A DNA stretch of 64,000 bases from Fidelibacterota bacterium (GTDB lineage: Bacteria > Fidelibacterota > Marinisomatia > SCGC-AAA003-L08 > TS1B11), in the NCBI GenBank assembly GCA_020354025.1, contig CP070638.1, positions 1 to 64,000 on the forward strand. Reading direction: 5' to 3'. A program made the position numbers and the translations under genes. The notes under the pieces were generated by a model that had not been told where the DNA came from, made no database searches, and saw only the letters and a program-made list of their open reading frames with translations. This document shows, in pieces, positions 26,001 through 33,420 of this stretch. Position 1 is the first letter of the stretch, and each line of letters begins with the position of its first letter.

Positions 26001-26297
26001 GTCGTAGGCGCTTTGAGCATCCAGGATCCTGTCCAGCGAGGAAAGCCCGGTCCGCGACATCCCCCGAGGAATAGCCTGCGGGGCGATGAATTTCACAATT
26101 ACCACACCGTCTACCATGTTGGCGTTGCCACTGCTCACGATAAACTGGGGATTGCTGACAGTACCAGTACTACGATTATGATTTCCCATTCCTTCAACGG
26201 ATACGGGAAGGATAGAGATGCCAGTAAAAATAAATACCAGGGTAGAGTGGATCAGTCGTGTCCGGGTTTCCAGAAGCGATCCAAATTTTTCATTCAA
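23031..26297 (-). CDS. Secreted subtilisin-like (S8) protease with C-terminal sorting domain
   Basis: 1088 residues starting at TTG 26297, with a signal peptide about 13-36 and a propeptide to about 170. The catalytic triad is Asp211 (VDGGTDWRHEDL), His272 (WHGTAVAGVA) and Ser440 (HGTSFSAP), with the oxyanion Asn373 in SSAGNGG. A calcium-type loop DNGIDDDGNGFVDD lies after the Asp. Beta-sandwich regions follow, then a cadherin-like/putative-Ig module (about 905-990), and the last 80 residues form a FlgD-like sorting domain (YDILGREVKTL, VWNGRDNRGRRV, GLYLYRI). This C-terminus is typical of type IX-like secretion substrates of FCB bacteria. Probably an exported, surface-bound or released protease. 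Confidence 0.92.
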   Translation of the reverse strand: MNEKFGSLLETRTRLIHSTLVFIFTGISILPVSVEGMGNHNRSTGTVSNPQFIVSSGNANMVDGVVIVKFIAPQAIPRGMSRTGLSSLDRILDAQSAYDVEQAFPLRNRALGPKGSELRKVYYVRYGSGESPRSVALKIARDPNVEFAIPWYLHRVTGLEARQADRTIQGTAATPNDPLYPNMTHLAQIQLPAAWDSVKAQDGDVVIAIVDGGTDWRHEDLQANIWTNPGEIADNGIDDDGNGFVDDVHGWNFADDSNDPTGLSTTPVNAWHGTAVAGVASAVTDNGIGIAGSSWNAQLMPVNISCVSDTFLCYGDEGIIYAALNGADIINASWGSAYADITPFEEQLLLFYYQLLADFLAENGALLISSAGNGGENNDVVLNLPAGAPGVLAVSAIRKADDIKSGFSNYGVSVDVFTPGEFINTTAPDNQYSSDAHGTSFSAPLAVGTAALVKARFPHLSPYQLAQQVRVTADPIDDLNPNFTGLMGKGRVNAYRAVTDTAIPAIRILGTLYLDSDEDGYIESGETVYVRVVLANYLADATNVEVALSQDDPNVKITSGYNTIPSLLSGAIAYADFQFKVDQVDMDYFLRFILDISAGSYQDRDLVRLYANEPIVLTHDTGPLRVSLTEEGNIGWIGFAYESPGQGFVYNGTNLLFEGGLLVGTSSSSVSDCIRGVDDKLEKDFEALPGSELMIAPGQAANEEGSVVLTDQLASLPLGLIIRQDSYADNSSNNNDFVIFSYIITNSSESALSNLYAGLFFDWDINQGAADFARFDQARQMGIVQDDYTSPTFLAATRLLTSTGGLSYRAIDNAGEIYGGDAGNGFTAAEKWAFLSSGIQTRDLDTMDVSTLTASGPYTMQPGQSIEIAFAVIAAGSQAALETNADNARTFWDNAISPSLTSHSPVFLTTLPDTTIVSINTLTFTYVAEDADGDNLTFSLVDPPLNATIGSETGVLTFQPDIDQTGTFIITVTVSDDTYSSTTSDTVTVEPTFYLYQNYSNPFHLSSATGETTIPYQLRRPVQVRLTIYDILGREVKTLMNDEPQEAGKHTAVWNGRDNRGRRVSTGLYLYRIQAGGFTATRKLVLLK

Positions 26298-26773
26298 TTT
26301 TGTTTGCTTTCTTCAGGCGGTGTGCTTGAGAATTAAACGGTGTGTACTCCCTGCGGTGCCAAATTAGCCCTGCACCACCGATACGGGCAACATCATCTTA
26401 ATGATCTGTCCGTTCGGTACGGGATCGATCTATACCGATCTGCAGGGAAAAAAATACCCAGGGTTTTATGCGGCACCGTTGCATGCTCCTCCTCCCCGGT
26501 AAATATAAGGGGGGTAGAGACCCTGGGTAAAATCTGGTATGCAAAATAGCCGACGCAAATGTCGTTATCAGATATTGGGGCAATTAGTATGCCAGTCTAG
26601 CATAAATGGGAGCATTCAGGCTCGTCGCAGCCGGTTTTTCGCGTGTTGAGGTGAATATGATTAAAGTTTGTTCCTGATACCGGGTTTCGTACATTCCAGC
26701 TGACCGTATTCGGCCGGGCAGGAATACAAAGAAACTCGGGGAAAATAGCAATAATTATCAACCGGCCCACCCA
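26298..26773. other. Divergent intergenic region between protease and glycosyltransferase genes
   Basis: 476 bases with no gene. Its main feature is the minus-strand terminator-like structure at 26448-26529, lying in the 5' leader of the S8 protease gene. No clear promoter can be named for either direction. Confidence 0.5.
26448..26529 (-). terminator. Leader terminator or structured RNA upstream of the S8 protease
   Basis: On the minus strand TACCCAGGGT (26529-26520) pairs perfectly with ACCCTGGGTA (26464-26455) and is followed at once by seven T (26454-26448). The 55-base interior can form a second GC-rich hairpin and an AUGC/GCAU stem, so it is more elaborate than a simple terminator. It sits about 150 bases before the protease start and no minus-strand gene precedes it, which suggests a regulated leader (riboswitch- or attenuator-like). 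It matches no riboswitch consensus that I know. Confidence 0.6.
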
Positions 26774-27769
26774 ATGAGATTGGGAATCCTCACCAGGGAT
26801 GAGCCCGTCTTCAGCCTCCAGGTGTACCGCCAGAATCTAACGCGGGAGTTTGCAGCATTGGGGATAGAAATCATCTCCATCCCGGTTGATGATCCCCGCT
26901 TTATCGAGAGCGATGTAGTGTGGGATCCTGGACTTATCAGCGCTCGTTTTCCACACCCCAAACTGAGACAGTGTCATAAGCCGGTTGTGGTGACGGTGCA
27001 TGGATTGGCGGCTCACACTCTGAGCGTACGGGAATATTTTCCCGATCCGGTGGAAGCAATAATAGGCCAGACGTTTCACCAGCAGGTAGCCGCCGAGTGG
27101 CAGTGGTTCAGCGAGAAGGTTTCCAGGGTGATTGCCGTTTCACGCTACGGTGCTGATGAGGTATCCTCCATTTTCGGTCTACCGCAGGAGAAGGTGGTCG
27201 CGATCTATCACGGGATAGACCATGATGTTTTCAATGTGCAGGGGGAGAAGAAAACGGCTGAGAGACCCTATATACTGCAGATTGCCCAGTTCGCACCCAA
27301 GAAAAACCTAGACCGGGTGCTGGATGCCTATGCCCAGCTTCCGGAATCCGGTCGCCCTGACCTGGTAGTAGTTCTGCCCAATTATGAGGGAGCGGACCCG
27401 GAAATAAAGGGTGTCCGAATAATCCGTGAGGGTCTGACCCAGGAGGAGCTAGCCTGCTGGTATCGAGGTGCACTCGGTTTTATTTTCCCGTCAATCCATG
27501 AGACTTTCGGTATGCCGGTGCTGGAGGCCATGGCCTGCGGCTGCCCGGTGATCAGTGCTGATGTCACTGCCATTCCCGAACTGGCGGGAGATGCCACAAT
27601 CCTGATAAATCCCCGGTCGGTGGAGGAGATTACCTCCGGGATCCAGCGACTGGTGAAAGATCGGGCTCTACAGCGCCGGCTGCGAGAGAAAGGGCTGGAG
27701 CGAGCCCACCTTTTCACATGGGAAAAAACTGCCAGGGAACACCTGGACGTTTTCGAATCGGTTCAGTAA
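26774..27769 (+). CDS. Family 4 (GT-B) glycosyltransferase
   Basis: 331 residues. The C-terminal Rossmann half shows the GT4 signature: ILQIAQFAPKKNLDRVL, then FIFPSIHETFGMPVLEAMACG, whose Glu residues bind the nucleotide-sugar phosphate and ribose, followed by PVISADVTAIPEL. The N-terminal half is slightly short for the family. A retaining transfer of a sugar from an NDP-sugar to a glycan or lipid acceptor is expected; donor and acceptor are unknown. Divergent from the protease gene and not part of an obvious polysaccharide cluster. ATG at 26774 lacks a strong ribosome-binding site. Confidence 0.88.
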   Translation: MRLGILTRDEPVFSLQVYRQNLTREFAALGIEIISIPVDDPRFIESDVVWDPGLISARFPHPKLRQCHKPVVVTVHGLAAHTLSVREYFPDPVEAIIGQTFHQQVAAEWQWFSEKVSRVIAVSRYGADEVSSIFGLPQEKVVAIYHGIDHDVFNVQGEKKTAERPYILQIAQFAPKKNLDRVLDAYAQLPESGRPDLVVVLPNYEGADPEIKGVRIIREGLTQEELACWYRGALGFIFPSIHETFGMPVLEAMACGCPVISADVTAIPELAGDATILINPRSVEEITSGIQRLVKDRALQRRLREKGLERAHLFTWEKTAREHLDVFESVQ

Positions 27770-27797
27770 CCTGCTCGAAAGCTCCACCTTTAAGCAA

Positions 27798-27917
27798 TCA
27801 ACCCAGAACAGTCCGCACCTTCTTGGGTAATATCTCTGGCGTGAACGGCTTGACGATATAGCCATTAATCCCCGGCATATATGTTTTTACCCTATCGGCT
27901 CCTGAAATAGCTACTGG
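27798..27917 (-). pseudogene. Remnant of a response-regulator receiver domain
   Basis: A minus-strand frame without start codon translates as PVAISGADRVKTYMPGING then YIVKPFTPEILPKKVRTVLG before TGA. GYIVKPFTPE is the conserved Lys-Pro region of CheY-like receiver domains, followed by the last helix. The phosphoacceptor Asp part is missing and a neighbouring frame upstream may hold further debris, so the gene is frameshifted and truncated. Confidence 0.6.
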
Positions 27918-28005
27918 CGGTGGAAGAGATGAACCCTATGCCCTTGCTGGAATAACATAGTATTTTCGACCTGTTTGGTGGAACCTGCTTGCGACCAGAT
28001 AATTG

Positions 28006-28704
28006 ATGACAGACTGGCCTACAACACCGGATGAACTGATCCAGGCTCAAGAAGGCCTGCGGCAGCAGTCGGCTTCATTGTGGCGACCGGGCGATTCACC
28101 CTTTGAGGCCGGCGCCTGTTTTGTCTGCTTTGTTCCGGGTCTTTCGCCAACGGGCGCCGAGGGTGACGCCGGCTGGGCCGGGGCGGTCCTCTGGCGAGAT
28201 AGCCAGCTCATTGCCGAATCGATAATCAGGGGTGTGGCAGGGGCAGCGTATCGGCCGGGACTGTTGGCGCTGCGGGAAGGTCCCCTGCTGGAAGCGGCCG
28301 TGAGCTCGTTACCCAGACCTCCAGACGTCCTATTGGTCAGCGCCACCGGACGCGACCATCCCCGCCGGTCCGGTCTGGCTTTTCACCTAGGAGCCATTCT
28401 CGACGTACCGACTATCGGTGTTACCAATCGTCCACTTCTGGCCCAGGGGGAATGGCCAGCTCCCGACCGGGGCAGCACCAGTCCCTTGAGGATTGAAGGG
28501 GAGGAGGCCGGTGTTTGGCTGCGTACGCGGTCTGGCGCCCACCCTCTAGCAGTTCATCCAGCCTGGCGTACCGATGTGGAAACCTGCGTTAAAGTGGTGC
28601 TGGCTGTTTCTATAAGGGTACGTACCCCTGAACCGCTGCGTCAGGCGCGCCGTCTCGCCCGAACGGCCCGGGCAAAGGATCAAAGAGAGGATTTGAGCGG
28701 TTAG
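28006..28704 (+). CDS. Endonuclease V-like protein with degenerate active site
   Basis: 232 residues from ATG 28006 (a TTG directly before it is possible). The fold signature of endonuclease V (deoxyinosine repair) is clear: YRPGLLALREGP (82-93), DHPRRSGLAFHLG (117-129) and DVPTIGV (133-139). Compared with Thermotoga and E. coli enzymes, Glu91 and His118 are kept, but the first metal Asp is Cys38 (AGACF), the second is Ser112 (LVSATG) and the catalytic Lys is Asn141 (TNRPL). Loss of two of three metal ligands suggests it cannot cut DNA by the known mechanism; it may still bind inosine-containing nucleic acid. Converges on the Mth938-like gene. The frame is intact, so it is probably expressed. 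Confidence 0.78.
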   Translation: MTDWPTTPDELIQAQEGLRQQSASLWRPGDSPFEAGACFVCFVPGLSPTGAEGDAGWAGAVLWRDSQLIAESIIRGVAGAAYRPGLLALREGPLLEAAVSSLPRPPDVLLVSATGRDHPRRSGLAFHLGAILDVPTIGVTNRPLLAQGEWPAPDRGSTSPLRIEGEEAGVWLRTRSGAHPLAVHPAWRTDVETCVKVVLAVSIRVRTPEPLRQARRLARTARAKDQREDLSG

Positions 28705-28732
28705 CCGTTTGAAGACTACAAATCGCGGGCTG

Positions 28733-29107
28733 TCAGCAGGTTGAATGAATGAGTCCGCCGACCGGCCCCCTCTCCCGGCATTCATTGTATACTCTGACCG
28801 CCTCTCTGGTACGCAGCAGGTGTACGGTTATGCCCCGGTCTTTCAGCAGTTGCATGGTCTCCGGGCACACCTGAAGCCGCCCATACACCCCACTTGAGAG
28901 CACTGCTACCGCCGCACCGTGCTGTAGCAGCTCTTCCACGTCGGCGGGCTGGATGCCCGGGACGTGGCCGGTGCCGGTCTCGCGCCAATCCCAAGCCCGA
29001 CAGCCTCCGGGATAGAGCTTGACATCCTTGTAGTTTCCGTGCCCCTCGACCTCTACCCGGCCCCAGGAAAGGCGCGATATGCGAGGGGCCTGTGGTGATT
29101 CAGCCAT
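28733..29107 (-). CDS. Mth938-like (DUF498/NDUFAF3-type) domain protein
   Basis: 124 residues forming a single Mth938-like domain. Visible features are WGRVEVEGHGNYKDVKLYPG, the Trp-rich WDWRETGTGH, GIQPADVEELL, the glycine turn VLSSGVYGRL and the C-terminal AVRVYNECRERG. The human homologue NDUFAF3 assists complex I assembly; bacterial roles are not established. The gene stands alone, tail to tail with the endonuclease V-like gene. Confidence 0.8.
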   Translation of the reverse strand: MAESPQAPRISRLSWGRVEVEGHGNYKDVKLYPGGCRAWDWRETGTGHVPGIQPADVEELLQHGAAVAVLSSGVYGRLQVCPETMQLLKDRGITVHLLRTREAVRVYNECRERGPVGGLIHSTC

Positions 29108-29453
29108 TGCAGGTACCTCATGTGGTGTTTCAGTCCGAATCGAGAAAGAGTGGATAGCCTTATGGCGCGGGGCAGACTTCCCGCTTCCAGTGGGACATTG
29201 TCCCGCCCCAGGCAGGACGGACTCCCTCGACCGGAATCACCGGATCTTGAATATAGCGCATCCACGTCTTGAAATAAAAGCCCGTTTCCAGCCCGTTCCG
29301 GGGAAATAACGATGAATTTGCAGATACCCTACATCAGTAACTGGTCACCTGAAAGTCGACGGGCGACGGTGATGCTTTCAGTTGGAATCCCATTCGGTGG
29401 AGAATACGTGTCCGTTCAGCATTAAATTCATATAAAGGATTGATGTTCTTAAG
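29108..29453. other. Intergenic region with a palindromic element
   Basis: About 346 bases with no gene. At 29175-29206 it holds GACTTCCCGC-N5-GTGGGAC-N4-TCCCGC, the same spaced motif as inside the damaged tRNA copy at 43165-43196. AAGGA upstream of nagA may serve its translation. Confidence 0.55.
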
Positions 29454-30629
29454 GTGAGCAACCTCATAATACGGAATTGCCAACCATATAACCTGGCTGC
29501 AGAAGGACAGCCGGTTGATATTGCAGTGCGAAACGGCAGGATCAGCCAGATCGGTCACGGCCTAACTGACCCAGCTCAGCCCGAGACATTTGATGCCGGT
29601 GGTCGGACCATGATACCGGGACTGATCGACGTGCATGTGCATGGTGCCGGTGGTGGGGATACTTCTGACGGCACAGCCGAGGCGCTCAGGACCATGTCCA
29701 GCACTCTAGCCCAACGGGGGATCACCAGCTTCCTCGCAACGGGAATGACCCGTCGAGAGGAAGGCAACCAACACCTTGAAAACGCGGGAGAGTATACCGG
29801 AAAAGACCTGGGGGGTGCCAACCTTCTGGGCCTGCATATCGAGGGACCATTCGTGAGCAGGGAAAAAAGAGGTGGCATCCAGCTGGGAGGAATCGAAACA
29901 CCATCGGTGGAAGTACTGGATGAGCTGCTAGAAACCACTAAAGGGGCCCTGAAGATGATGACCATCGCCCCGGAGGTTGATGGTGCTCTTAATGTAATTC
30001 GAGAGCTGGTAAATCGAGGTATCATTGCCTCGTTCGGCCATTCGGATGCCGATTATGAAGAGACCAAGGCGGGACTGATCGCTGGTATCTCGCACGTCAC
30101 CCATTTTTTCAACACAATGCGCCCATTGCACCATCGTGATCCGGGTCCAGTTCCGGCAATTTTCGAGCAGCCTGGTGTGACGGTTCAGGTCATTTGTGAC
30201 GGGATTCACCTGCACAGGGATATGGTTCGCTACATATACAAGCAATTTGGCGGTGAACGCTGTATCTGTGTTACCGATGGCATGCGGACTATGGGCCTCC
30301 CCGACGGAAAGTATTTCTATTATGGGAAGGAATATGAGTCCAGAGGCGGTATCGCCCGCTACCTGGACGGGACCCTTATCGGCACGACCTACAATCTGCA
30401 TCAGATGTTGCTCAATTTCCTGGAGTTCACAGGCTGCTCACTGGATGTCGCCGTAAATACCGCCACTGCCAATCCTGCGAAAGTATTGGGTATCGATGAC
30501 CGAAAAGGCGCAATAACCGTGGGTAAAGATGCAGACCTGGTGGTATTGGACCAGGACCGTTCGGTATGGGCCACGATCATAGGCGGCAGGATTATTTACA
30601 GAAAAGTGGAGGGAGAGGTTGTGGCATAG
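29454..30629 (+). CDS. nagA: N-acetylglucosamine-6-phosphate deacetylase
   Basis: 391 residues, GTG start. Amidohydrolase TIM-barrel enzyme that removes acetate from GlcNAc-6-phosphate for amino-sugar catabolism or recycling. Metal and catalytic residues are visible: HVHGAGG (61-67), Glu130 in GLHIEGPFVS, His196 in FGHSDADY, His217 in HVTHFFN and Asp275 in CVTDGM. GMRTMGLPDGKYFY is typical. No nagB or nagE follows. It is followed at 85 bases by a Tat-exported DegT-type protein, hinting at sugar metabolism. Confidence 0.93.
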   Translation: MSNLIIRNCQPYNLAAEGQPVDIAVRNGRISQIGHGLTDPAQPETFDAGGRTMIPGLIDVHVHGAGGGDTSDGTAEALRTMSSTLAQRGITSFLATGMTRREEGNQHLENAGEYTGKDLGGANLLGLHIEGPFVSREKRGGIQLGGIETPSVEVLDELLETTKGALKMMTIAPEVDGALNVIRELVNRGIIASFGHSDADYEETKAGLIAGISHVTHFFNTMRPLHHRDPGPVPAIFEQPGVTVQVICDGIHLHRDMVRYIYKQFGGERCICVTDGMRTMGLPDGKYFYYGKEYESRGGIARYLDGTLIGTTYNLHQMLLNFLEFTGCSLDVAVNTATANPAKVLGIDDRKGAITVGKDADLVVLDQDRSVWATIIGGRIIYRKVEGEVVA

Positions 30630-30713
30630 AGAAAAATGGGCTCCATTGATTCAGAATCGTGATTAATTTGTCGTTAGCTACCGAATAAACACCATCTACA
30701 TAAGGAGGTTCTT

Positions 30714-32063
30714 ATGAAAAGACCGATCTCACGCCGGAAGTTCCTGGAGAGGACCTCATTAAGTACAGCAGGGATCGCTTTATCTTTGAGCGGGGCTAAG
30801 TCCCTATATGCAAATCTGGCAAAGAAAGCGGATACCCCGGCGATCCTTGGTGGTACCCCGGTGCGTACAAAGCCGTTTCCGTCCTGGCCGATCTATGATG
30901 ACAAGGACGTGGAGATATATCTCGATGCTCTCCGTAGAAAGGTATGGTCGGAATACAATCATAATGAGACGGAGAGTGCCGTCAAATTTGAGAGAAAGTA
31001 CGCGGAGTTGATGGGCACGAAATTCTGCGCCTCAACAAACGCCGGCACTACCGCCCTGACCGCCGCGCTGTGCGCGCTGGATGTGGGTCCCGGTGACGAG
31101 GTAATAGTACCGACAAACACCTTCGTGGCCACTGCGCAGGTCGTGTTCAATCTGTACGCCCTGGCAGTATTTGTCGATTCGGACCCTGACACGTTCATGA
31201 TAGACGCCGATCTAATCGAGGAGCGTATCAATGAACGTACGAGGGCTATTATGCCGGTACATATCGGCGGTGGTGCGGCGGATATGGACAAAATCATGGC
31301 CATTTCAAAGAAACATGATATTCCGGTCCTGGAAGATGCCTGCCAGGCCCATATGGGCGAATGGCGGAAGAAGAGACTGGGATCTGTTGGTCATCTGGGC
31401 TGTTTCAGCTTTCAAGCCCACAAGAGTCTCACCAGTGGTGAGGGCGGCGCGATTATAGGAGATGACGAAGCGCTGATGGACAGGTGCATCGCCTATAAGA
31501 ACAATGGTAGAGATCCCAAGAGAAAGAGAGTATACACCGGTTCGAATTACCGGATGACGCCATTCCAGGTAGCGGTAATCACGGGGCAGATAAGGCGCTT
31601 GGAAGGGCAAATCAGTCACAGAGAGAAGAATGCGGCGTACCTGGAAAGACTCTTTGAGGACATACCTGGTATCACCCAGTGCAAAAAGTACCCCGGTCAA
31701 ACGCGCCGAGGGTATTATATGTATGGCATGCTATATGACAAGGAACAGTTCAACGGGCTCCCCAGAAGAAAATTTACCCAGGCGATGCACGCTGAAGGCA
31801 TTCCCATACGGGGAGGGTGTGATACGCTGAACAAGGACAAGTTCGTGGAGGTATACCTAAATATGCGTCACTTCCAGAACCTGTTCTCAAAGGAAAGGCT
31901 CGCGCAGTACTGGGAAGAGAACCACTGTCCCGCGAACGATGTCATAGATGAGGAGACGGGCCTGATCTTTGGCCAGCAGGTATTCCTTGGCACTAAGAAG
32001 GATATGGACGATATCGCCGAGGCGCTGGTGAAGGTACGTAAGAACGCGAAGGCCTTGATATAA
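30714..32063 (+). CDS. Tat-exported DegT/DnrJ/EryC1-type PLP protein
   Basis: 449 residues preceded by a perfect AAGGAGG. The N-terminus MKRPISRRKFLERTSLS and a following hydrophobic stretch form a twin-arginine signal, unusual for this cytosolic family. The rest is a full fold-type I sugar aminotransferase: NAGTTALTAALCAL (PLP phosphate), LEDACQAHMGEW (Asp), and FSFQAHKSLTSGEGGAI with the Schiff-base Lys. It would transaminate a keto-sugar; as an exported folded holoenzyme its substrate must lie in the periplasm. Proteins of this group are sometimes annotated near carbohydrate or aminotransferase clusters in FCB and Planctomycetota genomes. It converges with the PIG-L deacetylase gene. Confidence 0.85.
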   Translation: MKRPISRRKFLERTSLSTAGIALSLSGAKSLYANLAKKADTPAILGGTPVRTKPFPSWPIYDDKDVEIYLDALRRKVWSEYNHNETESAVKFERKYAELMGTKFCASTNAGTTALTAALCALDVGPGDEVIVPTNTFVATAQVVFNLYALAVFVDSDPDTFMIDADLIEERINERTRAIMPVHIGGGAADMDKIMAISKKHDIPVLEDACQAHMGEWRKKRLGSVGHLGCFSFQAHKSLTSGEGGAIIGDDEALMDRCIAYKNNGRDPKRKRVYTGSNYRMTPFQVAVITGQIRRLEGQISHREKNAAYLERLFEDIPGITQCKKYPGQTRRGYYMYGMLYDKEQFNGLPRRKFTQAMHAEGIPIRGGCDTLNKDKFVEVYLNMRHFQNLFSKERLAQYWEENHCPANDVIDEETGLIFGQQVFLGTKKDMDDIAEALVKVRKNAKALI

Positions 32064-32071
32064 GATCAGTC

Positions 32072-32135
32072 CGGCTCATCCCCAGGCTTCAGGCATAAAC
32101 TGTGAGCAAACCGTAACGAAATGGGGGATGGGCCG
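32072..32135. terminator. Inverted repeat between convergent genes
   Basis: CGGCTCATCCCC (32072-32083) pairs with GGGGATGGGCCG (32124-32135), 12 base pairs with one G-U, around a 40-base loop, in the gap between two convergent genes. It lacks a T-run, so a bidirectional terminator is only a guess. Confidence 0.35.
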
Positions 32136-32164
32136 AAGGTTAGCAGTCACCCCTGATCCAGAGC

Positions 32165-33106
32165 TTACTTGCCGAAGAAGGGGAAGAGCGCCTTAAGCTC
32201 GGCGGGAGTGGGCTGGCTGCCGTATTCGCACAGTTCGAACGCCTCGGCATACTTCACCCGCTTGCCCTCCCGGCTGCCGTACAATTCGGTCAATTTCTCC
32301 CGGTAGTTATCGGCGGTAGCCGCGAACCGCCGCTGGCGATTCTCCCTCACAACCTTGTCCGCCTTGCTTTTGGGAGTCATGATGCCCTCAAAGCCTCCCG
32401 TAGCCCAGAGCCCTTCCACCTGAGATTCCATTACCAGAAGGGCGTCCAGCTTCCGGTCGATTACGTCGTCGATAGCGATCACGATGTCCGGTTTGAAGGG
32501 ATTCGGCTTTTGGAACCGGTCGGAGTAGTACAGAAAAACCGGATTCTTGTTGACCGGGGGAACATCGGGAGTGAAGAATGGAACGGTGACCATGAAGGCG
32601 GCGTCCTGGACCAGGATGCCCGTATATCGATGGTCAGGGTGGTAGTCATTGGTGCGGGGGCCCAGCACGATATCCGCCTGCCAGTCCCGGATGAGCCGTG
32701 TGATGGTCCGCCGGTTCTCCAGGGTCGGCATGAGCTCCCCGTCGTGGATATCCAGGACTTCCGAGACAATTCCCAATATCTTCGCTGCTTCCTGAACTTC
32801 CGCTGTGCGTCGTTTGGCCAGCGGACCGCCTGCCATGTTGGGATGGCCGATATCCCCGTTGGTGGTTGACACGAATTTGACGTGATGCCCCTGGGCAGCC
32901 CACATGGCCGCCACGCCCCCCGCTCTAATCTCGCAGTCGTCGGGGTGGGCGCCAAAGGCGATAATGCGCAGCTTCCCATCGTCGGCGGGGGGGAGAGCGC
33001 TCTCGGGGCCGCGGGGTTCGGCCGCGGTAACCAGACCGGACAGGCCGACTATCACGGCCAATAACGGCAAGGCGTTTCTCGTAAGAGCAGGGATATGTTT
33101 CCTCAT
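32165..33106 (-). CDS. Secreted PIG-L/LmbE-family deacetylase
   Basis: 313 residues with a signal peptide (about 1-28) and AAGGAGAGG before the ATG. The zinc site is AFGAHPDDCEIRAGG (about 50-64; His-Pro-Asp-Asp), with a distal His in NDYHPDHRYTG. The family deacetylates N-acetylglucosaminyl compounds (GlcNAc-PI, GlcNAc-malate, mycothiol precursors). Export makes an extracytoplasmic amino-sugar substrate likely and fits the nearby nagA and Tat-exported DegT-like gene. The exact substrate is unknown. Confidence 0.87.
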   Translation of the reverse strand: MRKHIPALTRNALPLLAVIVGLSGLVTAAEPRGPESALPPADDGKLRIIAFGAHPDDCEIRAGGVAAMWAAQGHHVKFVSTTNGDIGHPNMAGGPLAKRRTAEVQEAAKILGIVSEVLDIHDGELMPTLENRRTITRLIRDWQADIVLGPRTNDYHPDHRYTGILVQDAAFMVTVPFFTPDVPPVNKNPVFLYYSDRFQKPNPFKPDIVIAIDDVIDRKLDALLVMESQVEGLWATGGFEGIMTPKSKADKVVRENRQRRFAATADNYREKLTELYGSREGKRVKYAEAFELCEYGSQPTPAELKALFPFFGK

Positions 33107-33420
33107 TTTTCCTCTCCTTGTAAGAAACCGTAAGAAGACCCGGACCAGCGCTGCTTTCCGGAGGATATCAAGCAGTTAAGCAGGTTTAGTCTATATTACA
33201 GGTAAATAGTTATGGCGTCAATGCTCACCCGGTGTTACCTCAGGAATATCCCGATACGTCATTCACCTGTAGTGAGATGCTGGCCGCGCCCAGGCCGGAT
33301 CTATTTATCCGGATCGATGGCTTTCAGCTTGTCGATTACCCTACATCTGCAGTTTCAGTATTGTGGAGTTACGCTAACGAGCTCGATCGTTATCTGCAAT
33401 GTAAATAGGCCATTTATTGT
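33107..33420. other. Intergenic region, nothing recognised
   Basis: 314 bases between two minus-strand genes. No ORF with protein-like content, no repeat and no clear terminator seen. Confidence 0.5.
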
